This document shows positions 14,600 to 21,348 of a stretch of DNA of 22,337 nucleotides, in pieces. A model generated the notes under the pieces. The model did not search any database. It was not told the origin of the DNA and saw only the letters and a program-made list of their open reading frames with translations. Each line of letters begins with the position of its first letter. Positions within the stretch are counted from its first letter, which is position 1. The position numbers and the translations under genes were made by a program. The stretch lies in NCBI GenBank assembly GCA_937973935.1, contig CALJJF010000224.1:1-22337 (forward strand), given 5' to 3'. The stretch is from MKRK01 sp001896915 (GTDB lineage: Bacteria > Bacillota > Clostridia > Oscillospirales > Acutalibacteraceae).

Positions 14600-15955
14600 T
14601 TATTTCTCGCTTTTCTCACCAGACTCCGGCGCTGGGATCCGTTTTACCTGTACCCGTTGAATACGTCTGTCCTCAATGCTTTCCACTTTAAATGAGAAAC
14701 CGTCGGTAATTACTTCCGGTGTTTCGCCCTCAGCGGGAATTCTGCCCAGCATGGACATAATCATACCGCCTAAGGTGTCATATTCCCCCTCGGGCAAATG
14801 CACGCCGAGAATGTCTTCCACCTCTTCAATATCCGTGGTTCCGTCTATATTAAAGGAGCCTTCCCCTGTTTTTTCGATGTCCTCCTGCTCGTCGTCATAT
14901 TCATCCTGAATGTTGCCCACAATGGTTTCAACGAGATCCTCCAGAGTGACAAGCCCTGCGGTGCCGCCGTATTCATCCACCACAATGGCCATGTGGATGT
15001 GCTTTGCGATCATTTCTTCAAATAAATCGCCGCATCGGATGGAATCGGGAACATGATGGGCCAGGCGCATGATATCCCTTGCGGTACCTTCCTTGATGAT
15101 GGATCTGCCCACAAAGGGTAAAAAATCCTTTACATAGATAATCCCGATGATATCATCCAGATCGTCTTCATAAACAGGAATACGGGAATAGCCTTCGTCG
15201 ATGGCGATTTTCAGTGCGTCTGTTAAGTTTTCGTCCGCCTCCACCGCAACGATTTCGGTGCGGTGCCTCATTACGTCCGAGGCTGTAATATCGTCAAACT
15301 CAAATATATTGTTGATCATTTCCCGCTGGCTTTCTTCAATGACGCCCTTTTCCTCGCCGGCGTCCACCAGCATCATGATTTCTTCTTCTGTTACAACATT
15401 TTCGCTGAATTTCGGGTCAAGCCCCAAAATCCGCACACAAACATCCGCCGATACGGACAACAGCTTAATGACCGGTTTAAAAACGGTATCAATGACCAGC
15501 AATGTACCGACCGTGGAAAAAGCTACGTTTTGTGATTTCTGCATGGCGATCCGCTTGGGAACAAGCTCGCCGAGAACCAGTGAGAAATAGGAGATAATAA
15601 TGGTGATAATGGCGACCGCCACACCGTCCAGCGTCGCAATTCCTGCCGTGCTGGTGATATGAAACCAATCCTGCATTTGTAATGACAGAGGCTGAGAGAA
15701 ATTCTGTGCCGCCGATGCAGAGGTCAAAAACCCTGCCAAAGTAATTCCCAATTGTATGGTTGAGAAAAATTTTGCGGTGTCCTGGGTCAGCTTAACAACC
15801 TTTTTTGCTTTTTTGTTTCCTTCTTCAGCCATTTTGCGGATCTTATTATCGTTCAGAGTAATAATCGCAATTTCACTCGCAGTAAAAAACGCATTGATTA
15901 AAATCAGTACCAGCAACAACAATAATTTCAGCAAAATACTAAGCGGGTCATCCAT
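14600..15955 (-). CDS. CNNM/CorC (HlyC)-family membrane protein with CBS pair
   Basis: Member of the CNNM/CorC family, linked to Mg2+ and other divalent cation transport; often annotated as hemolysin-like although haemolytic activity is not established for this type. The domain order is complete: an N-terminal DUF21/CNNM transmembrane domain (to about residue 195, with FFTASEIAIITLN and LVLGELVPKRIAMQ), a CBS pair (about 210-330, with VMRHRTEIVAVEADE, GYSRIPVYEDDLDDIIGIIY and AIVVDEYGGTAGLVTLEDLV), and a CorC_HlyC domain (about 345-430, GEYDTLGGMIMSMLGRIP). The start is set at ATG 15955 (451 residues), 12 bases after AAGGA; ATG 15967 abuts that site and the TTG at 15976 precedes it. A strong promoter lies at 16004-16032. 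Confidence 0.93.
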   Translation of the reverse strand: MDDPLSILLKLLLLLVLILINAFFTASEIAIITLNDNKIRKMAEEGNKKAKKVVKLTQDTAKFFSTIQLGITLAGFLTSASAAQNFSQPLSLQMQDWFHITSTAGIATLDGVAVAIITIIISYFSLVLGELVPKRIAMQKSQNVAFSTVGTLLVIDTVFKPVIKLLSVSADVCVRILGLDPKFSENVVTEEEIMMLVDAGEEKGVIEESQREMINNIFEFDDITASDVMRHRTEIVAVEADENLTDALKIAIDEGYSRIPVYEDDLDDIIGIIYVKDFLPFVGRSIIKEGTARDIMRLAHHVPDSIRCGDLFEEMIAKHIHMAIVVDEYGGTAGLVTLEDLVETIVGNIQDEYDDEQEDIEKTGEGSFNIDGTTDIEEVEDILGVHLPEGEYDTLGGMIMSMLGRIPAEGETPEVITDGFSFKVESIEDRRIQRVQVKRIPAPESGEKSEK

Positions 15956-16003
15956 TCTTAAAAACATTCCTTTCAATTCAGTGCCCTTTGGCTACTTATA
16001 GTT

Positions 16004-16032
16004 ATGATACTATATTTTTAAATAAATGTCAA
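16004..16032 (-). promoter_or_regulatory. Promoter of the CNNM gene
   Basis: Reading leftward: consensus -35 TTGACA (16027-16032), 17-base spacer, -10 TATCAT (16004-16009, five of six). Predicted start near 15997, giving a leader of about 40 nt. Confidence 0.75.
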
Positions 16033-16061
16033 ATTCAAAGTGACTTTTTTTATTGCCCCGA

Positions 16062-16114
16062 AAAAAATGCATTTTTTCATTATTTTTCAAACGGCTGAAA
16101 TCGCCGTTTGAAAA
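16062..16114. repeat. Palindrome plus perfect hairpin between divergent promoters
   Basis: AAAAAATGCATTTTTT (16062-16077) is a perfect 16-bp palindrome. Seven bases later TTTTCAAACGGC (16084-16095) and GCCGTTTGAAAA (16103-16114) form a perfect 12-bp stem with a seven-base loop. Neither strand has a T run beyond the stem, so it is not a standard terminator. The position between the CNNM and oxidoreductase promoters suggests a regulatory or insulating role. Confidence 0.6.
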
Positions 16115-16221
16115 GGGTTTTGGGGATATTTCTAAAAATATGAATAAAAATTCATGAAAAAAACACGATTTTTCAGCATAATATGTATTTACTTTTATGC
16201 GTATTAGTGGTACTATTTCAG

Positions 16222-16251
16222 TTGGAAAAAAATATTTTTATTTTTTATACT
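16222..16251 (+). promoter_or_regulatory. nifJ: Likely promoter of the ferredoxin oxidoreductase gene
   Basis: TTGGAA (16222-16227), an 18-base AT-only spacer and TATACT (16246-16251), with predicted start near 16258 and a 60-nt leader. A second candidate, TTTACT-17-TACTAT (16188-16216), lies just upstream. The ribosome binding site GGGAGG (16303-16308) is nine bases before ATG 16318. Confidence 0.55.
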
Positions 16252-16317
16252 AATTTATTTTTATGTCAGAAGATATCAAAAAATAATTAGTAATAATCTT
16301 TTGGGAGGAAAACACTA

Positions 16318-19300
16318 ATGGCAAGAAAAATGAAAACCATGGATGGTAATAGCGCCGCCGCTCACGTGTCTTATGCGTTTACCGATGTAGCCGCTATTTA
16401 TCCGATCACGCCGTCATCCAACATGGCGGAAGAAACAGACAAAATGGCTACCGCCGGCGTAAAAAACCTTTTCGGTCAGACTGTCAAAGTTTCTGAAATG
16501 CAGTCCGAAGCAGGTGCGGCAGGTGCCGTTCACGGCTCCTTGGCAGCCGGCGCACTCACCACCACCTACACCGCTTCACAAGGCTTACTGCTCATGATCC
16601 CGAACATGTACAAAATGGCGGGTGAGCTTTTGCCCAGCGTTCTGCATGTTTCCGCCCGTGCTTTGGCCAGCCACGCTCTGTCCATCTTCGGTGACCACTC
16701 CGACATTTACGCTTGCCGTCAGACAGGCTATGCAATGCTCTGCTCCAACAACCCGCAAGAGGTTATGGATTTGGGCGCAGTTGCCCATTTGGCAGCCATC
16801 AAGGGCCGTGTTCCTGTCCTTCATTTCTTTGACGGGTTCCGTACTTCTCACGAAGTTCAGAAAATCCAGACATGGGATTACAAAGACTTGAACGACATGC
16901 TCGACTGGGACGCTGTCAACAGCTTCCGTCGCGGTTCTTTGAACCCTGAGCATCCCGCACAGCGCGGAACCGCGCAAAACCCGGACATCTTCTTCCAGGC
17001 CCGTGAAGCCTGCAACACCTATTATGACAACTGTGTGGATGTTGTAGAAGATTATATGAACCAGGTAAATGCCAAAATCGGAACAAAATACAAACTGTTC
17101 AACTACTACGGCGCAAAAGACGCCACCAAGGTTATCGTTGCTATGGGTTCCGCCTGTGACACACTGGAAGAAACCATTGATTATATGACAGCAGCAGGCG
17201 AAAAGGTCGGTCTTGTTAAGGTTCACCTTTACCGTCCCTTCTCTGTGAAGCATTTATTGTCTGCCATTCCGAAAACAGTGGAAAGAATCACTGTTCTTGA
17301 CCGCACAAAAGAACCCGGTTCACTGGGCGAGCCTTTGTATCTTGATATCGTTGCCGCTCTCCGCGACACGAAATTTGCCGATATCCCTGTTTACTCCGGC
17401 AGATACGGTCTCGGCTCCAAGGACACCACACCGGCTCACGTAATCGCTGTTTACAGAAACATGGAAGCCTCCAGCCCGAAAAAGCGTTTCACCGTCGGCA
17501 TTGAAGACGATGTAACAAAGCTTTCCCTGAAAATAAAAGAAAACCCCAACACCACACCGAAGGGCACCACTTCCTGCAAATTCTGGGGTCTCGGTTCTGA
17601 CGGTACCGTCGGTGCCAACAAAAACTCCATCAAAATCATCGGTGACAACACCGACATGTATGCACAGGGTTATTTCTCCTATGACTCCAAAAAATCCGGC
17701 GGTGTTACCGTTTCTCACCTTCGTTTCGGTAAGAAGCTCATCAAGTCCACCTATCTCATCAGCAAGGCCGATTTTGTTGCCTGCCACAACCCGTCTTATA
17801 TGGACAAGTATGACATTGTGGAAGATGTTAAGCCCGGCGGCACCTTCCTTCTGAACTGCTCTTGGAATGTTGACGAGCTTTCCACACACTTGCCTGCCAA
17901 GGTAAAAAAATACATCGCGAAAAACGATGTTAAATTCTTCACCATCGACGCTACTCACGCTGCGGTTGAGCTTGGTCTCGGCGGCCGCGTCAACACTATC
18001 CTCCAGGCTGCGTTCTTCAAACTTTCCAAGATCATTCCTGTGGAAAGCGCCGTTGAACTCATGAAAGCCGCCGTTGTGAAGTCCTACGGCAAAAAGGGTG
18101 AAAAAGTCATCGCCATGAACTATGCCGCCATTGACCGTGGGATTGCGGACGTGAAAAAAGTTAAGGTTCCTGCCGAATGGGCAAAGGCCAGCGAAACCAA
18201 AGAAGTCATCAAAGCCGAAGGAACCAACAAAAAGCTTACTGACTTTATCGATAACATCCTGACCCCCGTGAACGCACAGAGAGGCGACAAGCTTCCTGTT
18301 TCCGCCTTCAAAGATATGGCGAACGGCGAAGTTCCGCTGGGCTCCTCTGCTTATGAAAAACGCGGCATTGCAGTCGACGTTCCCACCTGGGTTCCCGAAA
18401 ACTGCATTCAGTGTAACTTCTGTTCTTATGTATGTCCCCACGCTGTTATCCGTCCCTTCGCTCTGACAGAGGACGAAGCTGCCAATGCTCCTTCCAACAT
18501 GGCAACCAAGGATCTGACAGGCGTTCCCGGCTTGAAATTCGCCATGGCTGTTTCCGCTCTTGACTGCACCGGATGCGGCTCCTGTGCCAACGTCTGCCCT
18601 GGCATGAAGGGCAACAAGGCGCTAGTGATGAATCCGCTTGAGTCACAGCTGCCTCAGCAAGAAGTATTCAACTATGCCATCACATTGCCGGAAAAGCCGG
18701 CTGTGGCTGATAAATTCAAATCCACCACCGTTAAGGGCTCCCAGTTCAAAACCCCGCTGCTCGAGTTCTCCGGCGCTTGTGCAGGTTGCGGTGAAACACC
18801 GTATGCCAAGCTTGTCACCCAGCTGTTCGGCGACAGAATGTATATCGCCAATGCAACCGGCTGTTCCTCCATCTGGGGCGGTTCCGCACCCTCAACCCCC
18901 TACACCGTCAATGCAGAAGGCAAAGGCCCCGCATGGCAGAACTCCTTGTTTGAAGACAATGCAGAGTTCGGCTTCGGCATGCAGCTTGCCAATATGCAGA
19001 TCAGAGACAGACTGGCCGGCTATGCATCGAAAGTTGCCGAAATCGCAACAGGCGACCTGAAAGCAGCGGCTGAAGAATGGCTTGCGACCAAGGAAGACGG
19101 CGAACTGAACAAAAAAGCAGCCGAGAGACTGATTGTTGATCTGAAAAACACAAACGCTACCGGCGAATTAAAAGAGCTTGCCGATCAATTGCTGACCGAC
19201 AGCGATTATCTGGCAAAGAAATCCGTTTGGATCTTCGGTGGCGACGGTTGGGCCTATGACATCGGTTTCGGCGGTCTTGACCATGTAATCGCTTCCGGCG

Positions 19301-19872
19301 AGGATGTAAACATTCTTGTATTCGATACTGAGGTTTACTCAAACACAGGCGGTCAGTCTTCCAAAGCTACTCCGACCGGTGCGATTGCACAATTCGCAGC
19401 CGCCGGTAAGGTAACCAAGAAGAAAGACTTAGCACAAATCGCTATGAGCTACGGCTATGTATACGTTGCACAGGTTTCCCAGGGTGCTGACTACAACCAG
19501 TGCTTAAAGGCCTTCAATGAAGCCGAAAGCTACAAAGGGCCTTCCATCATCATTGCTTATGCTCCTTGTATCAACCACGGTCTGAAGGGCGGTATGGGCA
19601 TCGCACAAACAGAAGAAAAAGCCGCCGTGGCAGCAGGCTACTGGAACTTATTCCGCTTTGATCCGAGAAAAAGTGATGCCGGTGAGAATCCGTTCTTACT
19701 GGACAGCAAGGCTCCCACAGAGAGCTATCGTGACTTCATCATGAGCGAAGTCCGTTACAGCTCACTGTATCGATCAAACCCCGAAAGAGCGGACGCCCTG
19801 TTCACCATTGCAGAAAAAGACGCAGCAAACAAATACGAACACCTCGTAAAACTCAGCAAGCTCTACGAATAA
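16318..19872 (+). CDS. nifJ: Pyruvate:ferredoxin (flavodoxin) oxidoreductase, single-chain
   Basis: Oxidatively decarboxylates pyruvate to acetyl-CoA and CO2 and passes the electrons to ferredoxin; central to clostridial fermentation and oxygen-sensitive. The product has 1184 residues, the usual length of the homodimeric type. In order: pyruvate/thiamine-diphosphate domain I (YPITPSSNMAEETDK, SEAGAAGAVHGSL), domain II (DRTKEPGSLGEPLYLDI), the EKR region, a ferredoxin-like domain with two [4Fe-4S] motifs (Cys696-X2-Cys699-X2-Cys702-X3-Cys706 and Cys750-X2-Cys753-X2-Cys756-X3-Cys760), and the thiamine-binding domain VI with CAGCGE (Cys821, Cys824), NATGCSSIWG and GGDGWAYDIGFGGLDH. Codons are strongly biased to C-ending forms (gcc, acc, ttc), as in highly expressed genes. 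It is transcribed alone, with its own promoter and hairpins downstream. Confidence 0.98.
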   Translation: MARKMKTMDGNSAAAHVSYAFTDVAAIYPITPSSNMAEETDKMATAGVKNLFGQTVKVSEMQSEAGAAGAVHGSLAAGALTTTYTASQGLLLMIPNMYKMAGELLPSVLHVSARALASHALSIFGDHSDIYACRQTGYAMLCSNNPQEVMDLGAVAHLAAIKGRVPVLHFFDGFRTSHEVQKIQTWDYKDLNDMLDWDAVNSFRRGSLNPEHPAQRGTAQNPDIFFQAREACNTYYDNCVDVVEDYMNQVNAKIGTKYKLFNYYGAKDATKVIVAMGSACDTLEETIDYMTAAGEKVGLVKVHLYRPFSVKHLLSAIPKTVERITVLDRTKEPGSLGEPLYLDIVAALRDTKFADIPVYSGRYGLGSKDTTPAHVIAVYRNMEASSPKKRFTVGIEDDVTKLSLKIKENPNTTPKGTTSCKFWGLGSDGTVGANKNSIKIIGDNTDMYAQGYFSYDSKKSGGVTVSHLRFGKKLIKSTYLISKADFVACHNPSYMDKYDIVEDVKPGGTFLLNCSWNVDELSTHLPAKVKKYIAKNDVKFFTIDATHAAVELGLGGRVNTILQAAFFKLSKIIPVESAVELMKAAVVKSYGKKGEKVIAMNYAAIDRGIADVKKVKVPAEWAKASETKEVIKAEGTNKKLTDFIDNILTPVNAQRGDKLPVSAFKDMANGEVPLGSSAYEKRGIAVDVPTWVPENCIQCNFCSYVCPHAVIRPFALTEDEAANAPSNMATKDLTGVPGLKFAMAVSALDCTGCGSCANVCPGMKGNKALVMNPLESQLPQQEVFNYAITLPEKPAVADKFKSTTVKGSQFKTPLLEFSGACAGCGETPYAKLVTQLFGDRMYIANATGCSSIWGGSAPSTPYTVNAEGKGPAWQNSLFEDNAEFGFGMQLANMQIRDRLAGYASKVAEIATGDLKAAAEEWLATKEDGELNKKAAERLIVDLKNTNATGELKELADQLLTDSDYLAKKSVWIFGGDGWAYDIGFGGLDHVIASGEDVNILVFDTEVYSNTGGQSSKATPTGAIAQFAAAGKVTKKKDLAQIAMSYGYVYVAQVSQGADYNQCLKAFNEAESYKGPSIIIAYAPCINHGLKGGMGIAQTEEKAAVAAGYWNLFRFDPRKSDAGENPFLLDSKAPTESYRDFIMSEVRYSSLYRSNPERADALFTIAEKDAANKYEHLVKLSKLYE

Positions 19873-19876
19873 AATG

Positions 19877-19905
19877 AAAGGGCGGAATTTCCGCCCTTTT
19901 TCTTT
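19877..19905 (+). terminator. Terminator of the ferredoxin oxidoreductase gene
   Basis: AAAGGGCGG and CCGCCCTTT flank a short AATTT loop (11-bp symmetric arms in all, 19877-19899) and are followed by TTTCTTTC. The hairpin begins four bases after the stop codon. Confidence 0.93.
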
Positions 19906-19906
19906 C

Positions 19907-19941
19907 AGGAAAGCTCAGACACCCGGTCTGAGCTTTCCTTT
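19907..19941 (+). terminator. Second, tandem hairpin after the oxidoreductase gene
   Basis: A perfect 14-bp stem (19907-19920 with 19926-19939) with loop ACCCG begins only a few bases after the first terminator. Only a short TTT follows, so it may be a back-up terminator or a 3'-end stabiliser. Confidence 0.6.
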
Positions 19942-20015
19942 ATCCTCTTGTGCAGATTTATCCCGCTTTTCTTCCCAAGTAAAACATTTACCCCCGTACA
20001 GAAGAAACCACAAGC

Positions 20016-20483
20016 TTATTCGGATATATTATAAATCATGATCTGCTTACTCTTTGCATAATCCACCGTGCGGACGGTATACCCGGTATCTCTTTCCATA
20101 AATGCCACACAAAAATCGGAACCGTCAACAAGCTTTTGGTTGAACTCACCGGGTGCTTGCTCTTTGCTGATCTGTGTGTGCACTTTGTCAGAATGATTCA
20201 ATATGTAATGGTATTTTGCAATTTCCTCTTCGCTCCATCCCCCCGTTTGATTGATACATGGTATCACCAACTCCAGATGAATGTGCTTAAATTCCCGTTT
20301 CTGCTTGATTACCGCCAGCGCAGCCAATGTGTCAAATCCTCTTGCCCCACCCGAACGAAAGCGGGTAACCCCCTTTTGGATCAGCCCCTTGATAACGGTG
20401 TCAAGTTTTGACGTAATATGACTTATTCTGTCCCTGGCAATCTCCCTGTGACCGGTAAAACAGCATATCTGGGTGTCCTTCAT
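20016..20483 (-). CDS. YpsA/DUF1273-like SLOG-fold protein
   Basis: A 155-residue Rossmann-like protein of the SLOG superfamily, DUF1273/YpsA type. SLOG proteins are thought to bind nucleotide-derived ligands; Bacillus YpsA affects cell division, but no enzymatic role is settled. Visible signatures are the first strand and loop CCFTGHRE (residues 7-14), the glycine-rich ligand loop FRSGGARGFDTLAALAV (42-58), the strand LELVIPC, and the later segment DGSDFCVAFMERDTGYT, comparable to the second phosphate-binding part of the fold. ATG 20483 has AAAGGA nine bases upstream. The gene is divergent from a small Xre-type regulator across 215 AT-rich bases and has its own strong promoter. No DprA, toxin or nuclease partner is adjacent. 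Confidence 0.88.
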   Translation of the reverse strand: MKDTQICCFTGHREIARDRISHITSKLDTVIKGLIQKGVTRFRSGGARGFDTLAALAVIKQKREFKHIHLELVIPCINQTGGWSEEEIAKYHYILNHSDKVHTQISKEQAPGEFNQKLVDGSDFCVAFMERDTGYTVRTVDYAKSKQIMIYNISE

Positions 20484-20525
20484 ATCATTCCGTCCTTTGA
20501 AGAAAAAATTTTTTTCGGTTTTTAG

Positions 20526-20542
20526 TTAATCAAATTAATCAA
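20526..20542. repeat. Direct repeat in the SLOG gene leader
   Basis: TTAATCAA occurs twice with one base between (20526-20533 and 20535-20542, nine-base period). It lies just downstream of the predicted SLOG transcription start, a typical repressor position. Confidence 0.4.
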
Positions 20543-20554
20543 TATGTTGATAAT

Positions 20555-20584
20555 ATTGTATCGTATACTGTATCATTTTGTCAA
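20555..20584 (-). promoter_or_regulatory. Promoter of the SLOG gene
   Basis: Reading leftward: consensus -35 TTGACA (20579-20584), 18-base spacer, -10 TACAAT (20555-20560). The spacer and -10 box contain GATACA twice with a 12-base period, around a GTATAC palindrome, which could be an operator. Confidence 0.7.
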
Positions 20585-20633
20585 TAAATTATTTTATATT
20601 CTATTAATTTACAGTTTACACAAAAATTAATGA

Positions 20634-20662
20634 TTTACATATTCACATTTTAGTGATATTAT
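20634..20662 (+). promoter_or_regulatory. Promoter of the Xre-type regulator gene
   Basis: TTTACA (20634-20639), 17-base spacer, TATTAT (20657-20662); both boxes match five of six consensus bases. The predicted start near 20669 leaves a 30-nt leader with AGGTGA at 20689-20694. Confidence 0.7.
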
Positions 20663-20698
20663 ATAACTATTATCAGCAAATTAATTACAGGTGATTGT

Positions 20699-20905
20699 AT
20701 GAAAATTAAATGTCATTTATCAACATTGATGGGGAAAAACAAATTAACCATTAAGGATGTATGTGAGAAAACCGGACTGGCCAGAAACACAATCTCGTTT
20801 TTATACCACGAGAAGGTGAAACGAATTGATTTTGAAACGCTCGTGAAGCTATGCACGTTTTTCGACTGTAAGGTAGAAGATATTCTTGAATTTGAAAAAG
20901 AATAA
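20699..20905 (+). CDS. Small Xre/Cro-CI-type helix-turn-helix regulator
   Basis: A 68-residue protein consisting only of an Xre-type HTH domain of the short YozG-like class. The DNA-binding helices lie in LTIKDVCEKTGLARNTISFLYHE (about 16-38), followed by the usual third part FETLVKLCTFFDCKVEDILEFEKE. There is no effector or dimerisation domain beyond this core. ATG 20699 follows AGGTGA by four bases. It is divergent from the SLOG gene and is the natural candidate to control it and itself through the repeats in the shared intergenic region. This is inferred from position. Confidence 0.92.
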   Translation: MKIKCHLSTLMGKNKLTIKDVCEKTGLARNTISFLYHEKVKRIDFETLVKLCTFFDCKVEDILEFEKE

Positions 20906-20917
20906 CATTCCGTGTCG

Positions 20918-20943
20918 GTCAGCCTTTTCCGGGCTGGCTTTTT
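20918..20943 (+). terminator. Terminator of the Xre-type regulator gene
   Basis: GGTCAGCC-type left arm (20918-20924) pairs with GGCTGGC (20932-20938) around a seven-base loop, followed by five T. It is 13 bases after the stop codon and abuts the convergent small membrane-protein gene. Confidence 0.8.
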
Positions 20944-21222
20944 CTATCGTTTATGGCTGTTGCTGTCCTCCGTATCGCGGGACTCGGTAATAGTAAAGAG
21001 TTTGTAGATCGGTTTTCCTTTTATTTTTCCTACCACTATTCCTACGACAACAAACAGGATAAACAGCACCCCCATGGTCGGTAATAAAAAGGACATGGAA
21101 AACATCTGCGCCCCCCTTGATATGCCCACGGAAGCATAAATCAATGCAGCTGTAACGACCACAATCAGTAAAACCACCAGGACCGTAATCAGCTCCGACC
21201 CTTTTAATTTCTTCATTTTCAT
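20944..21222 (-). CDS. Small two-helix membrane protein, function unknown
   Basis: I do not recognise a family. The product has 92 residues from ATG 21222, chosen because GGGAG lies nine bases upstream; a TTG two codons earlier and another ATG two codons later are also possible. A basic start (MKMKKLKG) leads into two hydrophobic helices (about 10-31 and 43-65: ITVLVVLLIVVVTAALIYAS and a Leu/Val/Ile-rich second segment), then a hydrophilic tail (KPIYKLFTITESRDTEDSNSHKR). It probably sits with both ends in the cytoplasm. It is convergent with the regulator gene and divergent from the DUF4474 gene. A longer overlapping frame in the same strand has unnatural composition and is rejected. Confidence 0.65.
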   Translation of the reverse strand: MKMKKLKGSELITVLVVLLIVVVTAALIYASVGISRGAQMFSMSFLLPTMGVLFILFVVVGIVVGKIKGKPIYKLFTITESRDTEDSNSHKR

Positions 21223-21287
21223 CCGCAACCACTCCCGGAGGCAATCGTAAGATTGTCTCTTTTATTTTCCTTTTCACCAGCTTGTCT

Positions 21288-21317
21288 TTAACACATATTA
21301 TAACCCATGAATATTAT
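21288..21317 (+). promoter_or_regulatory. Possible promoter of the DUF4474 gene
   Basis: TTAACA (21288-21293), 18-base spacer, TATTAT (21312-21317); predicted start near 21324. TTGGAG at 21335-21340 is the ribosome binding site for ATG 21349. Confidence 0.45.
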
Positions 21318-21348
21318 AAATTGAAGTATTATTTTTGGAGTTATGCTT

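Larger units (their letters stand above)
15956..16317. other. 362-base divergent intergenic region (CNNM / ferredoxin oxidoreductase)
   Basis: AT-rich, no gene seen. It holds a leftward promoter for CNNM, a 16-bp AT-rich palindrome centred on ATGCAT (16062-16077), a 12-bp perfect hairpin (16084-16114) and one or two rightward promoter candidates for the oxidoreductase. Confidence 0.75.

Noticed and set aside
16585..17253. A second long antisense frame (222 codons) in the same gene
   Set aside because: Same cause: shadow of the C-ending codon bias of the oxidoreductase; its Cys/Val/His-rich composition is not protein-like.
17320..18441. A 373-codon open frame on the minus strand inside the ferredoxin oxidoreductase gene
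   Set aside because: It is antisense to a fully conserved enzyme with strong codon bias that clears stops from the opposite strand; its product has no recognisable domain, and I see no ribosome binding site supporting it.
20951..21277. A 108-codon minus-strand frame overlapping the small membrane protein
   Set aside because: It has irregular composition, no hydrophobic pattern and no fitting ribosome binding site, whereas the overlapping 92-residue frame has two clean membrane helices and GGGAG at the right spacing.
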